This document shows positions 37,190 to 46,259 of a stretch of DNA of 64,000 nucleotides, piece by piece (within the stretch, counting starts at the first letter, position 1; the number at the start of each line of letters is the position of its first letter). Both the position numbers and the translations under genes were made by a program. This DNA comes from Candidatus Heimdallarchaeota archaeon. Its GTDB lineage: Archaea > Asgardarchaeota > Heimdallarchaeia > JABLTI01. The notes under the pieces were generated by a model. That model had not been told where the DNA came from. It was given only the letters and a program-made list of their open reading frames with translations, and did no database searches. The stretch covers positions 29,034-93,033 of the forward strand of contig JABCTZ010000032.1 of NCBI GenBank assembly GCA_018238155.1, read 5' to 3'.

Positions 37190-37825
37190 CTATTTTTCTG
37201 ATAGAACTATCTCTAAAAAGAGCTCATGAAATCTGGTATCGTCAGTTAATTCTGGATGAAATGTTACTGCCAATAGTTTCCCTTGCTTAGCTGCATAGAT
37301 TTCTTCTGTAGATTTACAGAGAACTTCAACAATTTTTCCAACAGTTTTGATAATGGGAGCTCGAATAAATACTCCTGGAAAAGTTTTTTTGCCAAAACCT
37401 TGGACAACCAGATCTAATTCAAAAGATTCTTGTTGACGACCATATTTATTTCTAAGCACATCTATATCCATCAACTCTAACAATGTTTGTGTGAATCCTT
37501 TAACTACTTTATCCGTAGAGGATTTTGAGAGCATAACAGTACCTGCACAAGTACCAAATAAAGCCATACCTTTCTTACCTTTCTCTTGGATCATTTTTAT
37601 GAGCTTTTCATCAAATCGTTTTTCCTCAATGAAACGACTCATAACAGTACTTTCTCCACCCGGAATAATTAGACCATCAATCTTTTCTAATTGTTCGGGT
37701 GTTTTTACACGAACAGTTTTAGTTGGAATATTCTTTTTCGCTAGAACCTTATCCATCATGAGAACATGCTCTAGAACATCGCCTTGAATAGCTAATACAC
37801 CAATTGTAATGTTTTTCTTAGCCAT
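37190..37825 (-). CDS. pdxT: Pyridoxal 5'-phosphate synthase, glutaminase subunit
   Basis: Class I-type glutaminase of 211 aa that feeds ammonia to PdxS for PLP synthesis. Motifs are IGVLAIQGDVLEH, IIPGGESTVMSRFI, the nucleophile-region LFGTCAGTVMLSK (Cys) and VTFHPELTDDTRFHELFL (His and Glu of the triad). Its ATG overlaps the pdxS stop as TAATG, so translation is coupled, giving the subunits in the near-equal ratio needed for the 12+12 complex. Confidence 0.97.
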   Translation of the reverse strand: MAKKNITIGVLAIQGDVLEHVLMMDKVLAKKNIPTKTVRVKTPEQLEKIDGLIIPGGESTVMSRFIEEKRFDEKLIKMIQEKGKKGMALFGTCAGTVMLSKSSTDKVVKGFTQTLLELMDIDVLRNKYGRQQESFELDLVVQGFGKKTFPGVFIRAPIIKTVGKIVEVLCKSTEEIYAAKQGKLLAVTFHPELTDDTRFHELFLEIVLSEK

Positions 37826-38799
37826 TATGAATCAGCTCCTCGTTCTTGCATACTAAATTTCATTTCTGCACCTGTTAACCCAAGCATTGCTTTTGTTTCA
37901 CTGACCATTTCTTGAGCTTCGATAACAACTTCAGGATGTTCCCAATAAGTTGTTGCTAGAACAACTGCAGAAGCTCTTTGTAATGCGTCTTCACTTTTGA
38001 AAATACCAGAACCAACAAAGACTCCATCAGAACCCAATTTCATCATTAGAGCAGCATCTGCGGGAGTACTTATACCACCTGCTGCGAAATTAACTGTAGG
38101 TAATCGACCCAATTTTGCAGTTTCTAAAACAGTTTCAAAGGAAACTTTCATAGCTCTCGTTTTGAACATTAATTCTTGGTAATCATTAGCTTCGTAGAGA
38201 CCTTTGATTTCTCTAATTTCATTGTTGACCAAACGAATATGGCGAACTGCTTCTGCAACATTGCCTGTGCCTGGTTCTCCTTTTGTACGAATCATTGCTG
38301 CGCCTTCATCAATTCGACGTAAAGCGCTACCAAGATCAATAGCACCACAAACGAAAGGGGCAACAAAGTCCCATTTCCATATGTGCCTGAATTCATCTGC
38401 CGGAGTTAATACTTCAGATTCATCAAGACAGTCTGCACCTGTCTCTTGTAATACAAGCGCTTCTCCAGTGTGACCAAGACGACATTTTGCCATTACTGGA
38501 ATAGTAATTGCATCTAAAATATCACGAATGATTGGTATTGAAGCAGGACGTGCAACTCCACCACTTCTTCTTACATCAATGGGCAATTTATCAAGAACCA
38601 TTACTGCCACTGCTCCTGCTTCTTCAGCAATATGAGCTTGTTCAACAGTAGTTACATCCATGATAACGCCACCCTTTGTCATACGAGCGAACCCTCGCTT
38701 AACGCGATTTGTACCTCTCACAACTTTCACTTCAGTTGCGATTTGTTTTGTAATTTCGCCCGTTTTCATATATGATCTTTCGGGGAACAAGTTTTTCAT
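37825..38799 (-). CDS. pdxS: Pyridoxal 5'-phosphate synthase, lyase subunit
   Basis: TIM-barrel synthase joining ribose 5-phosphate, glyceraldehyde 3-phosphate and ammonia into PLP. The sequence has [73 protein letters not shown] (read in parts), [19 protein letters not shown], the phosphate loop [13 protein letters not shown] and [17 protein letters not shown]. Three starts are possible: TTG 38826, ATG 38799 and ATG 38769. I choose 38799, because GAGAGG lies about 9 bases upstream. The paired pseudo-palindromes at 38821-38857 would then sit just upstream of the start codon. Confidence 0.96.
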   Translation of the reverse strand: MKNLFPERSYMKTGEITKQIATEVKVVRGTNRVKRGFARMTKGGVIMDVTTVEQAHIAEEAGAVAVMVLDKLPIDVRRSGGVARPASIPIIRDILDAITIPVMAKCRLGHTGEALVLQETGADCLDESEVLTPADEFRHIWKWDFVAPFVCGAIDLGSALRRIDEGAAMIRTKGEPGTGNVAEAVRHIRLVNNEIREIKGLYEANDYQELMFKTRAMKVSFETVLETAKLGRLPTVNFAAGGISTPADAALMMKLGSDGVFVGSGIFKSEDALQRASAVVLATTYWEHPEVVIEAQEMVSETKAMLGLTGAEMKFSMQERGADS

Positions 38800-38820
38800 T
38801 TTGAGAATCCTCTCATTACT

Positions 38821-38857
38821 ATACAAGTTACAACTTGTATATTCAAGTTATAACATG
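38821..38857. promoter_or_regulatory. Tandem pseudo-palindromic operator upstream of pdxST
   Basis: Two 14-bp sites: CAAGTTACAACTTG at 38824-38837 and CAAGTTATAACATG at 38844-38857. They match at 12 of 14 positions, each is (nearly) self-complementary, and their centres are exactly 20 bp apart, about two helical turns. The first extends to 9-bp perfect arms, ATACAAGTT / AACTTGTAT (38821-38840). They lie 22 bp upstream of the preferred pdxS ATG, overlapping the likely core promoter, and between pdxS and the divergent winged-helix fusion gene. Cooperative binding of a dimeric regulator is the simplest reading. Confidence 0.7.
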
Positions 38858-38967
38858 CAAATATTGAAATAGATGATTAAAAAATATTGTGTAGAAATAG
38901 CTTTATCGGTAACAGAAACGAAAAGAATAAAATAAATTAGTTAATAGATATCGAGGAGTTTCAATAA

Positions 38968-40425
38968 ATGAAAAAAAATGTTATTTGTGGTAATTGTAAA
39001 GCAGAATTGAGCACTTTGCAGAGATCAGCAACATGTCCACAATGTAGTGCTACCGAAGCTGAATTTGTTATTAATTTAGAAAACAATGAAACTCTCAAAA
39101 TAAAAACAAACGAACAAGGAATATGGAAATATGAAGATTTTCTTCCAATATTTAAGAAAAGAATCTCTTTAGGAGAAGGTGATACTCCTCTAAGGCTGGC
39201 TCAAAATCTTTTCTCTAAAGATTTACAGCTTTTCGTAAAATTCGAGGGGAAAAATCCTACAGGCTCGTTTCTTGATCGAGTATCTCCATTAATGGTTTCT
39301 GATGCTATTAGTCGAAATATGGATTCGATAGTCTGTGCCTCGGATGGTAATTTAGGTGCATCTATTAGTGCCTATTGTGCAGCAGCAGATATTAAGAGCG
39401 TTTGTGTAATACCAAAAAGCACCTCTCCTGAGAAGAAAGTACAAATGACTGCTTATGGTGCTGAAATCATTGATTTTGGTGAAACAATAGATGATAGTTT
39501 AGATTTAGCAAAGAAAATGACTGATGTTAAAAGATATCAAGCAACACCAGAGTTCAATTTATTAACAATTGAGGGCGCAAAAACAATCTCATTAGAAATA
39601 GTACATCAATTACTCTCTCAAACCAACAATGTACAATTACCTTGGATTGAATATCTAGTTGTACCTATCGGCAGTGGACGTTTGCTCTATTCAATTTGGA
39701 AAGGCTTCAAAGAAGCAAAACGATTTGGGTTGATAGCTGATCAAGAACTACCAAAGTTAATTGGTGTTCAAATAAAAGGTTATGATTCAATTACAAATGC
39801 AATAAAAGCAGGAGCAGCTGAACCAAAAGAAATCAAAAGGCGGAATTCAGTAGATCATTCATTAGGTGATGCAATTCTCACAAGAAAATCAGTTTATGGT
39901 GTAAAAGCAATTCAGAGCATCAAAGAAAGTAATGGGACATCAATTACAGTAACTGAAAAAGAGATGATTAATGCTAGCAAGAAATTAGGGAAAGCAGAAG
40001 GAGTCTTTGCTGAGCTATCAAGTGCTACAGTTATTGCAGCGATTGAAAAATTAAACAGAAAACAATTTTTTGAGACTGGTGCCATTGTTTTAGCTGTAAT
40101 TACTGCTAGTGGGCTTAAAACTTCACGGGCTTTTCAAAAAAGTGCTACTCGTTTGAAAAAAGTCGATTCATTTAGAAGCATGGGTACTAAAGTAGAAATA
40201 TTAACAATAATTGATTCTAAAGAAGCAAATTTTGGGTACAGTATCTGGAAAGCACTCGGACAATCTTTATCTTTGCAAGCTGTTTATCAACATCTTAAAG
40301 AACTATCTTCTAGAAAACATATTGTTGAAATTGAATCCACTGATCGTCAAAAGAAATATCGTTTAACAGGAAAAGGTAAAAAATTGATTCAAAAAATGAG
40401 TGAATTGGAAGAATTGTTGCCATAA
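38968..40425 (+). CDS. Threonine-synthase-like pseudoenzyme fused to a winged helix; candidate PLP/B6 regulator
   Basis: A 485-aa fusion. Residues 7-26 form a zinc ribbon (CGNC...CPQC). Residues ~60-400 form a fold-type II PLP enzyme domain like threonine synthase. It keeps the PLP-ring loop SDGNLGASISAY and the phosphate-binding loop PIGSGRLL. The Schiff-base lysine of NPTGSFKDR is Leu102 here (NPTGSFLDR; codon CTT at 39271-39273), so normal catalysis is excluded. Residues ~408-485 form a PadR/ArsR-like winged helix (FGYSIWKALGQSLSLQAVYQHLKEL...KYRLTGKGK). It is divergent from pdxS. Inference: a sensor of PLP or an amino-acid-PLP adduct that controls pdxST. Confidence 0.85.
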   Translation: MKKNVICGNCKAELSTLQRSATCPQCSATEAEFVINLENNETLKIKTNEQGIWKYEDFLPIFKKRISLGEGDTPLRLAQNLFSKDLQLFVKFEGKNPTGSFLDRVSPLMVSDAISRNMDSIVCASDGNLGASISAYCAAADIKSVCVIPKSTSPEKKVQMTAYGAEIIDFGETIDDSLDLAKKMTDVKRYQATPEFNLLTIEGAKTISLEIVHQLLSQTNNVQLPWIEYLVVPIGSGRLLYSIWKGFKEAKRFGLIADQELPKLIGVQIKGYDSITNAIKAGAAEPKEIKRRNSVDHSLGDAILTRKSVYGVKAIQSIKESNGTSITVTEKEMINASKKLGKAEGVFAELSSATVIAAIEKLNRKQFFETGAIVLAVITASGLKTSRAFQKSATRLKKVDSFRSMGTKVEILTIIDSKEANFGYSIWKALGQSLSLQAVYQHLKELSSRKHIVEIESTDRQKKYRLTGKGKKLIQKMSELEELLP

Positions 40426-40446
40426 ATTTTCTTCCATAGTTCATTT

Positions 40447-42510
40447 TTATTTAGGTGTTTTGTCAGTTGGTACATGTACAATACCTTCTAAGGGTATTTT
40501 TTGCATACAATGAGGACAGATTCCTTTCGTTTTAACCCATTCTTGAAGATGGGATAAATGACCTTTTGATTCACACAAACTACAGAAACCGATATCCTCT
40601 CCAAAATTAATGGGTAATTTACACACTGTACAATGTATTGTTGTTTGTCCACAATCTGGACAGAGTTTGAATGAGTTTTCGATTGGATATCCACAATAGT
40701 AACAAGTATACTCACTCGCTTCTTTGAAACTATTGATAATTCTGTTTATTGCTTCTTCAGCTTCAACTGATTCACTTTGGAGCAATTGAGGTATTTTTAT
40801 TACATCCTTCTGTACTTTAAAAGCAAGTTCATCTGGTAGTTCAAGTAACCATTTTTCTAGTTCTAACGTTTCCTTGAATTTGAGAAGTTTTACCATCCGT
40901 TCCAAAGATATTTCACTATATCTTTTGATGATTTTTCTCAAGTTAGTTTCTCGTTCCTTTTGTAATACTAAATCTGCTTTATTGGTATGTCGTTTCTCTA
41001 GAATTTCTTTCTTCTTTTGTTCTAGCTCGTAGAAAACTTGTCTTTGAGCGAAATTTCGTTCGATTGCTCCTGATTCATAAGCAGCTGTTAATTGAATATA
41101 ATCCTCGAAACCTAATTTCTTTCCAATTTCACTTAACATAAAAGCAGCTAAAGAACGAACGAGTGTGTTTTCATCTTTCATTAAATTGATCAATTCAGGG
41201 ATTGCTTTTTTATGCTCCATCTTTACAATTGAATTTGTAGCTTCTTCTCGAATATCCATATCCTCGCAGCAACGAATTAAACCAATGAGTGCGGAGGGAT
41301 TCCCTTTCTTTCCTAATTTAAGTAATGAATTTCTAACTAAGGTTATTATTTCTTCATCTTCATTTTCTTTATTGAGTATATCAATCAAAGCTGTAATGAT
41401 TACTTTTGTTCCTATTTGACCTAATGCTTTTGCAGCAGTTTTTCTCACGGTCAAACTTTCATCTTCATAAAGCAAAGCAATTAGTAAAGTGGAAGAATTA
41501 GTTGAACCGATTTCAACTAGAGATTCTATAGCTTTAACTCTTAATTCATCATCAGTTTCTTCCTCAATGACGGTCTCAAGAGCCTTGATGATTTCTCCAC
41601 CACCAAGTTTTCCAAAGGCATCAATGACTTCTAGTCTCAACTCATCATTTCTTTCTTGTTTCAAAATTTCGATAAAAAGATTTGTTGCTTCTTTCGCATT
41701 TATATTTCCTAATGCTTTTACTGCTTCAGCTCGAACAAGAATGTCTCCATCATTCAAAGCAGTTTCAAGAAGAACAGGAATTGCTTCTTTAACTTTCATT
41801 TTTCCAAAAGCTTCTGCAGCAACTGCACGTTCATATGGTTGAGAACTCTCCATTAATCTTGTTAGGAGCTTTGGAATAATTGAAGTGTCTCCTAATCCTC
41901 CTAAAACAGCTTCAATGTTCACTTTTACATCTTCATGTTTAATTTTATCTAGTGCTCGATGCAATTTAGAGATGACTTCTTTCGTACCGATTTTTGCAAT
42001 GGTTTTAATTGATTCTATACGAACAATTTCATCTTCTTCTTCATTTATGATAATTTTATTGAGAACAGGAATTATCTCTGAACCAACTATTCTTTCTAAT
42101 GCTTGAATAGCATAAATCCTAATATTTTGTTCGTTGTAATCTGTGGCTATTCGTTTTAACGGTTTTTCTGCTTTTCTTGCACCTATACCAATTTTGCTGA
42201 AGGTTTCAATTAATAATTGTAGAATTTCCTCATCTTCATAAAAATTGGTAATAAGTTCAATGAGTTCTGGAACAGCTCTTTCTGATTTTGAACCAAAGTT
42301 TCCCAAAGCACCGATAACAATATACAAAACATCATAATTTGTTTCGTTTTGCAATGTTTCAATAAAGGCTGGAATTACTATATCTGCTTCTTCTTGAAAA
42401 TTAACTAATTCTTGAGCTGCTTCAAATCGGACTACTTCATCTGTATCCTTCCTTAAAGTTGCTATCAATTCTTTTGCTCTTGAAACAGTTTCCTTTTTTT
42501 CTTCGCTCAT
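40447..42510 (-). CDS. HEAT-repeat protein with C-terminal zinc ribbon and RING-like module
   Basis: A 687-aa scaffold. Residues ~5-470 are about fourteen HEAT/PBS-lyase repeats (e.g. DEVVRFEAAQELVNFQEE, SLTVRKTAAKALGQIGTK). A charged helical region follows (~480-600). The end is cysteine-rich: CYYCGYPIENSFKLCPDCG, then CTVCKLPINFGEDIGFCSLC, HLSHLQEWV and CPHC. The last part, with C-x2-C, C-x2-C, H-x2-HL-x2-W and CPxC, resembles a RING-type cross-brace, so an E3-like role is possible. No ubiquitin gene is adjacent. It is convergent with the PLP-fold fusion gene. Confidence 0.8.
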   Translation of the reverse strand: MSEEKKETVSRAKELIATLRKDTDEVVRFEAAQELVNFQEEADIVIPAFIETLQNETNYDVLYIVIGALGNFGSKSERAVPELIELITNFYEDEEILQLLIETFSKIGIGARKAEKPLKRIATDYNEQNIRIYAIQALERIVGSEIIPVLNKIIINEEEDEIVRIESIKTIAKIGTKEVISKLHRALDKIKHEDVKVNIEAVLGGLGDTSIIPKLLTRLMESSQPYERAVAAEAFGKMKVKEAIPVLLETALNDGDILVRAEAVKALGNINAKEATNLFIEILKQERNDELRLEVIDAFGKLGGGEIIKALETVIEEETDDELRVKAIESLVEIGSTNSSTLLIALLYEDESLTVRKTAAKALGQIGTKVIITALIDILNKENEDEEIITLVRNSLLKLGKKGNPSALIGLIRCCEDMDIREEATNSIVKMEHKKAIPELINLMKDENTLVRSLAAFMLSEIGKKLGFEDYIQLTAAYESGAIERNFAQRQVFYELEQKKKEILEKRHTNKADLVLQKERETNLRKIIKRYSEISLERMVKLLKFKETLELEKWLLELPDELAFKVQKDVIKIPQLLQSESVEAEEAINRIINSFKEASEYTCYYCGYPIENSFKLCPDCGQTTIHCTVCKLPINFGEDIGFCSLCESKGHLSHLQEWVKTKGICPHCMQKIPLEGIVHVPTDKTPK

Positions 42511-42669
42511 AATTTTTCATTTCCATTGTTATCTAATTGAAATTCTCTTTTGAAAACAATAAAATATATTTCTCATTTTTCCTATATGAAGGTTAGTTAA
42601 GTGGCATTACTTTACTTTTGAGATGTATTCATTGAATTTGAAAAAATGAATAAATAAAGTAATGTATTC

Positions 42670-43128
42670 TTACATGTAAGGAGCAATTCCGCCGGATTCT
42701 AAATGCATTTTATCATGAATCCATAGATCCATCAGTTTCTCAATATCCTCATATTTTCCTTGATTTCCTTCTTTCATCATAAGCTTGGCGTACTTTTCGA
42801 AACTTTTAAGCAAATCATTTCTTGTTTCCTCAAAAATTTCACGTGCTTCTTCATAGGTCATATCATCAAATTTCTCAATTACGACATCATTCCATTTTTC
42901 AAGCGGTAACTTTTCTCCATTATGTGCATAGACAAATGTCTTTCGTGCACTTTTCTTAGTTGTATGACATAATTCAAGAAATTGATCATCCCAAGACCAT
43001 AAATGTATCAATAGCTGCCTTTGAGACCAACCATTTGGAAAGGAAAATGTTTCAGGTAGAGAAAGAATAGTTTCAGTAGTAATCTCTATTTTTGCTATTT
43101 TCTCTATCGGTTTCAAATTTTCAGGCAA
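42670..43128 (-). CDS. DinB/ClbS-like four-helix-bundle protein
   Basis: A 152-aa protein. WSQRQLLIHLWSWDDQFLELC (helix 2) and WIHDKMHLESG (helix 4) place three histidines as in DinB-like metal-binding bundles, with an HxxxH pair in the last helix. DinB-like proteins include thiol-dependent transferases and hydrolases such as ClbS. The role here is unknown. The start is probably TTG 43128. The gene stands alone. Confidence 0.7.
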   Translation of the reverse strand: MPENLKPIEKIAKIEITTETILSLPETFSFPNGWSQRQLLIHLWSWDDQFLELCHTTKKSARKTFVYAHNGEKLPLEKWNDVVIEKFDDMTYEEAREIFEETRNDLLKSFEKYAKLMMKEGNQGKYEDIEKLMDLWIHDKMHLESGGIAPYM

Positions 43129-43368
43129 AGTATTTCACTCCATGATTGCACTATATTCCAAAGGTGAATTGATTAAATAAATCTAGTGATTCCCATAGAT
43201 GGATTTTACCTATTTTTATTTCACTTTTTTACTTAGTATGTAAATAGATTTGCTTTCTATTCTCTCTTTTCTTTAGATGAGGTTTAACATCGTTGTTTTT
43301 TTCATCTAGGAATGATTTTTTAAGTCTAATTGTTACCTAGAAATATATTATAATTGGAGAAATATTTT

Positions 43369-45024
43369 ATGAAAACTAGAAAGGATTATATTTCAATTAC
43401 ATATCTAAAACCATTGGACTATAAAGAAAATTATGTTTTTTTACCTAAAAACTATGGTTCAAAAAAGTACTTTGAACGCAAAGACATTCAAGCAATTAAG
43501 AAAGCTGTTTTTGATAATTTGAATTCTATTGATAAAAGAACTAAATTCACAGAACAGATTAAAAATAGGAAAGTCATAATTAAACCGAATTTAGTTGGAG
43601 TTTTTTACAAGCTAGGTTTTAATCCTGAAATTGCACCACAATCAACGGATCCACGTGTAATTGATTCAGTTATAGAATATTTGAAACAATACACACACAA
43701 AATAGTTATTGCAGAATCATCTGGAAGCGGATTTCCAACGAGAACATCATATAGAATCTCCCGGCTAAAGAAAATAGCTAAGCGCCATCATGTTAAATTA
43801 ATAAACATTGAAGAACAACCCGTAGTACGCTATTATCTGCCAAAAGCAAGCGCTATGAAGGAAATTTTAATACCTGAAATTTTTGACGATGTTGTTAAAG
43901 GTGATGCATTTTATATAACACTTCCAAAAATGAAAACAAATCTGTACACCGATATATCATTGGGATTTAAGAATGCCATGGGAATTATTCCATTAAACTT
44001 ACGACAAAGGGATCATAATCATAATCTTGAGAAGAAGTTAGTGGATATCTTATATCTCATTAAACCTAATTTAACAATAGTTGATGGAGTAATTGGTGCT
44101 GAAGGACAATGCCCAGCTATCGCTGAACCTGTTGATAGCCATGTAATTATTAGTGGAACAAATGTTGTTGAGACTGATTCTGTTACTTCACAAATGATGG
44201 GTTTTGTTCCTGAAGAAGTCAAATTGCTTAAACATGCAAAAAAGCTTGGTTTTGGAAACAAAAATGTAGAAATCATTGGTAAGAAAAGAGTTATTCCATT
44301 TAAAAAAGCAAATCCATCTTTGATGAATGATTCATTCACTGAAAAATTTCCAGAAATTACTGTTCTAATAGGACATGAATTGGAAAAATCACCTCAAATA
44401 TCAACTATAGAATCAGTGACCAACAGCACTATGTGTGAAATGGAACTATCTTGTAGAGGGGGATGTTTAGTTTGTACAAAAATGGGTCTTGTGATGTTGG
44501 TTGCTGAAGAATTTGACAATTATAAAGCAACGATCATTATTGGAAAAGGTGTTAAGATAAATGGCAAAGGCCCTTACTATTTCGATAGAAATGGTAAACC
44601 ATTTACCGCAAAAGATATTGGTAAAATAAATGGACCAAAATTAGCTGTAGGAGATTGTTCTGTTCACCTTAGAGATATATGTGAACACTATATTCCTGGT
44701 TGCTTATTTCATGCAGGTTTAGTACATGTTATGTTGCATAAAATCTCCAAAACTAAATGCCGAATGACTTCATCAAAGAATAAATTCCTTTTACCTTTTA
44801 TTGGAGATACCTTAAAAATGAGAATTGCTAGACGGCAACAGATAAGGAAAGGAAGGTATGTTGATATAAGTATGAATGATATTAATACACGAGGTAAACA
44901 TGAAGCTTTATCTGATTTAGAGAAAAATCGTGATTATATCCGGTGGGATTTCCCTCCAATGGATAGAAAACTAAAAAGAAAATTAATGAAAGAAGAATGG
45001 GAATCACTTCTAATCTTATTCTAG
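43369..45024 (+). CDS. Large DUF362 protein with cysteine-rich C-terminal region
   Basis: A ~551-aa protein, the second DUF362 member in the window. The DUF362 core spans ~40-330 (VIIKPNLVGVF, IVIAESSGSGFPTRTSY, YITLPKMKTNLYTDISLGFKNAMG, IVDGVIGAEGQCPA). Instead of a ferredoxin domain it has a ~220-residue C-terminal extension with scattered cysteines (CEMELSCRGGCLVCTK, GDCSVHLRDICEHYIPGC). These could bind a metal or an Fe-S cluster. The tail is basic, with no membrane segment. ATG 43369 is preferred to TTG 43354. Confidence 0.75.
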   Translation: MKTRKDYISITYLKPLDYKENYVFLPKNYGSKKYFERKDIQAIKKAVFDNLNSIDKRTKFTEQIKNRKVIIKPNLVGVFYKLGFNPEIAPQSTDPRVIDSVIEYLKQYTHKIVIAESSGSGFPTRTSYRISRLKKIAKRHHVKLINIEEQPVVRYYLPKASAMKEILIPEIFDDVVKGDAFYITLPKMKTNLYTDISLGFKNAMGIIPLNLRQRDHNHNLEKKLVDILYLIKPNLTIVDGVIGAEGQCPAIAEPVDSHVIISGTNVVETDSVTSQMMGFVPEEVKLLKHAKKLGFGNKNVEIIGKKRVIPFKKANPSLMNDSFTEKFPEITVLIGHELEKSPQISTIESVTNSTMCEMELSCRGGCLVCTKMGLVMLVAEEFDNYKATIIIGKGVKINGKGPYYFDRNGKPFTAKDIGKINGPKLAVGDCSVHLRDICEHYIPGCLFHAGLVHVMLHKISKTKCRMTSSKNKFLLPFIGDTLKMRIARRQQIRKGRYVDISMNDINTRGKHEALSDLEKNRDYIRWDFPPMDRKLKRKLMKEEWESLLILF

Positions 45025-45194
45025 TTGGAATCAAAATTAGAAAATCATTTTCTTTCTTGCTTTTTTACACTTTGCTACTGTAAAAGTTTTTTTTTTACTT
45101 TGTCTGCAATAGTAGAATTTATATCTGCTGATACTAAGGTTACTCGGATAAATAATATTAAATTTCGTCTTAAAAATAGAAGGAAATAGTAATT

Positions 45195-45695
45195 ATGAAA
45201 CCAATTAATTTATGTTTAATACATGTCGGAAAAAAAGGCTTAGAATTAGTAGGCTCTCATCCAAAATCTCTCCCAACGGAAATCATGAACCAAATTCTTC
45301 TTAAGAGTATGCCTTTTGGAGCAAAACCGGGAGACTTTTTAACAACCAGTACAGGAAATAATTGTTTCTCTGGATTTGTTTTTAGAGTACCTTCAAATAT
45401 TGGTCGAGATAATTTGGCTACAATAATGGCTATTTTTGATTCAGAAGACTATAATCCAAATTCAGTAAAGAAATTATTCTCTACAATTTTAGAAAAATTG
45501 CAAGAGAATGACTTAGTAAAAATGGAAACAATGGTTAATTTATTGCCAGAAATGTACAGAGGGATGAGCAAAGGATACTTAAAACTAAAAATAAGTTCTG
45601 TTGTGACATTAGAGTTTGATTTCAAATCAGAAGACAAGGAAAGAGATCAAACTGAACGCAAAGTCTCTGATATTAGAAGAGAACTTTGGCGTTAA
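45195..45695 (+). CDS. Probable longin/roadblock-like small protein
   Basis: A 166-aa alpha/beta protein: strand pair INLCLIHVGKKGLELVGSHP, then strands CFSGFVFRVPS and NLATIMAIFDSED, and a long helix NSVKKLFSTILEKLQENDL. This strand-strand-helix plan fits the longin fold that serves as a GTPase platform in Asgard archaea and eukaryotes. It starts 33 bp before the Arf-like GTPase gene, on the same strand. The fold call is by pattern only; a roadblock domain is the alternative. The C-terminal ~25 residues are charged. Confidence 0.55.
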   Translation: MKPINLCLIHVGKKGLELVGSHPKSLPTEIMNQILLKSMPFGAKPGDFLTTSTGNNCFSGFVFRVPSNIGRDNLATIMAIFDSEDYNPNSVKKLFSTILEKLQENDLVKMETMVNLLPEMYRGMSKGYLKLKISSVVTLEFDFKSEDKERDQTERKVSDIRRELWR

Positions 45696-45728
45696 AGAAA
45701 CTATTAAATGCTAATATGAGGTACTATA

Positions 45729-46259
45729 ATGTCTTTTATTTTATCTTTATTTAAAAAAACTCGGAAAGTGAATATTACTATAGCAGGTTTAGATAATGCT
45801 GGAAAAACTGCTTTTATTAATTATCTACTAAGTGGCACATTTGAGAGTACAATGCCAACAGCAGGAGTAAATCGTGAAACAATTAATCTACCAAAACTAC
45901 AAATAAATGTTTTTGATTTAGGTGGACAAGAAAAATTCAGAGTTATGTGGCCCCAAATTAATGAAAAATCCAATGGGTTGATTTATGTAATCGATAGTAC
46001 AGACCATGAACGATACGAAAAGACATTGGAAATTCTTTACGATATTCTCAAAAGACAAGTTAATGATTTAATTCCAGTTCTCGTACTTTTACATAAACAC
46101 GATTTGCCTAACAAGATTGAAATGGAGAAATTCTTAGTTCAAACTGAACTGACAGATTACAATATTAAATGGGCTTGTTTTGAGACATCTGCAAAAACGG
46201 GGATTGGGATAATGGTGGCTATGCAATGGTTTATTTCTGAATTGGAGGCAAAGAATTAA
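45729..46259 (+). CDS. Arf-like small GTPase
   Basis: A 176-aa Arf/Sar-like GTPase. G1 is GLDNAGKT (20-27), the switch I Thr is in TMPTAGVNRET, G3 is DLGGQEKFR (63-71) and G5 is ETSAKTG. G4 reads HKHD (122-125) instead of NKxD, an unusual change. The N-terminal SFILSLFKKTRK is a short amphipathic basic helix, as in Arf proteins, but there is no myristoylation glycine at position 2. Its stop codon overlaps the ATG of the 7-TM gene (TAATG), and a longin-like gene precedes it. Confidence 0.93.
   Translation: MSFILSLFKKTRKVNITIAGLDNAGKTAFINYLLSGTFESTMPTAGVNRETINLPKLQINVFDLGGQEKFRVMWPQINEKSNGLIYVIDSTDHERYEKTLEILYDILKRQVNDLIPVLVLLHKHDLPNKIEMEKFLVQTELTDYNIKWACFETSAKTGIGIMVAMQWFISELEAKN

Noticed and set aside
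38968..40425. Annotating the PLP-fold gene as an active threonine synthase
   Set aside because: The lysine that forms the PLP Schiff base is Leu in the translated sequence and a DNA-binding domain is appended.
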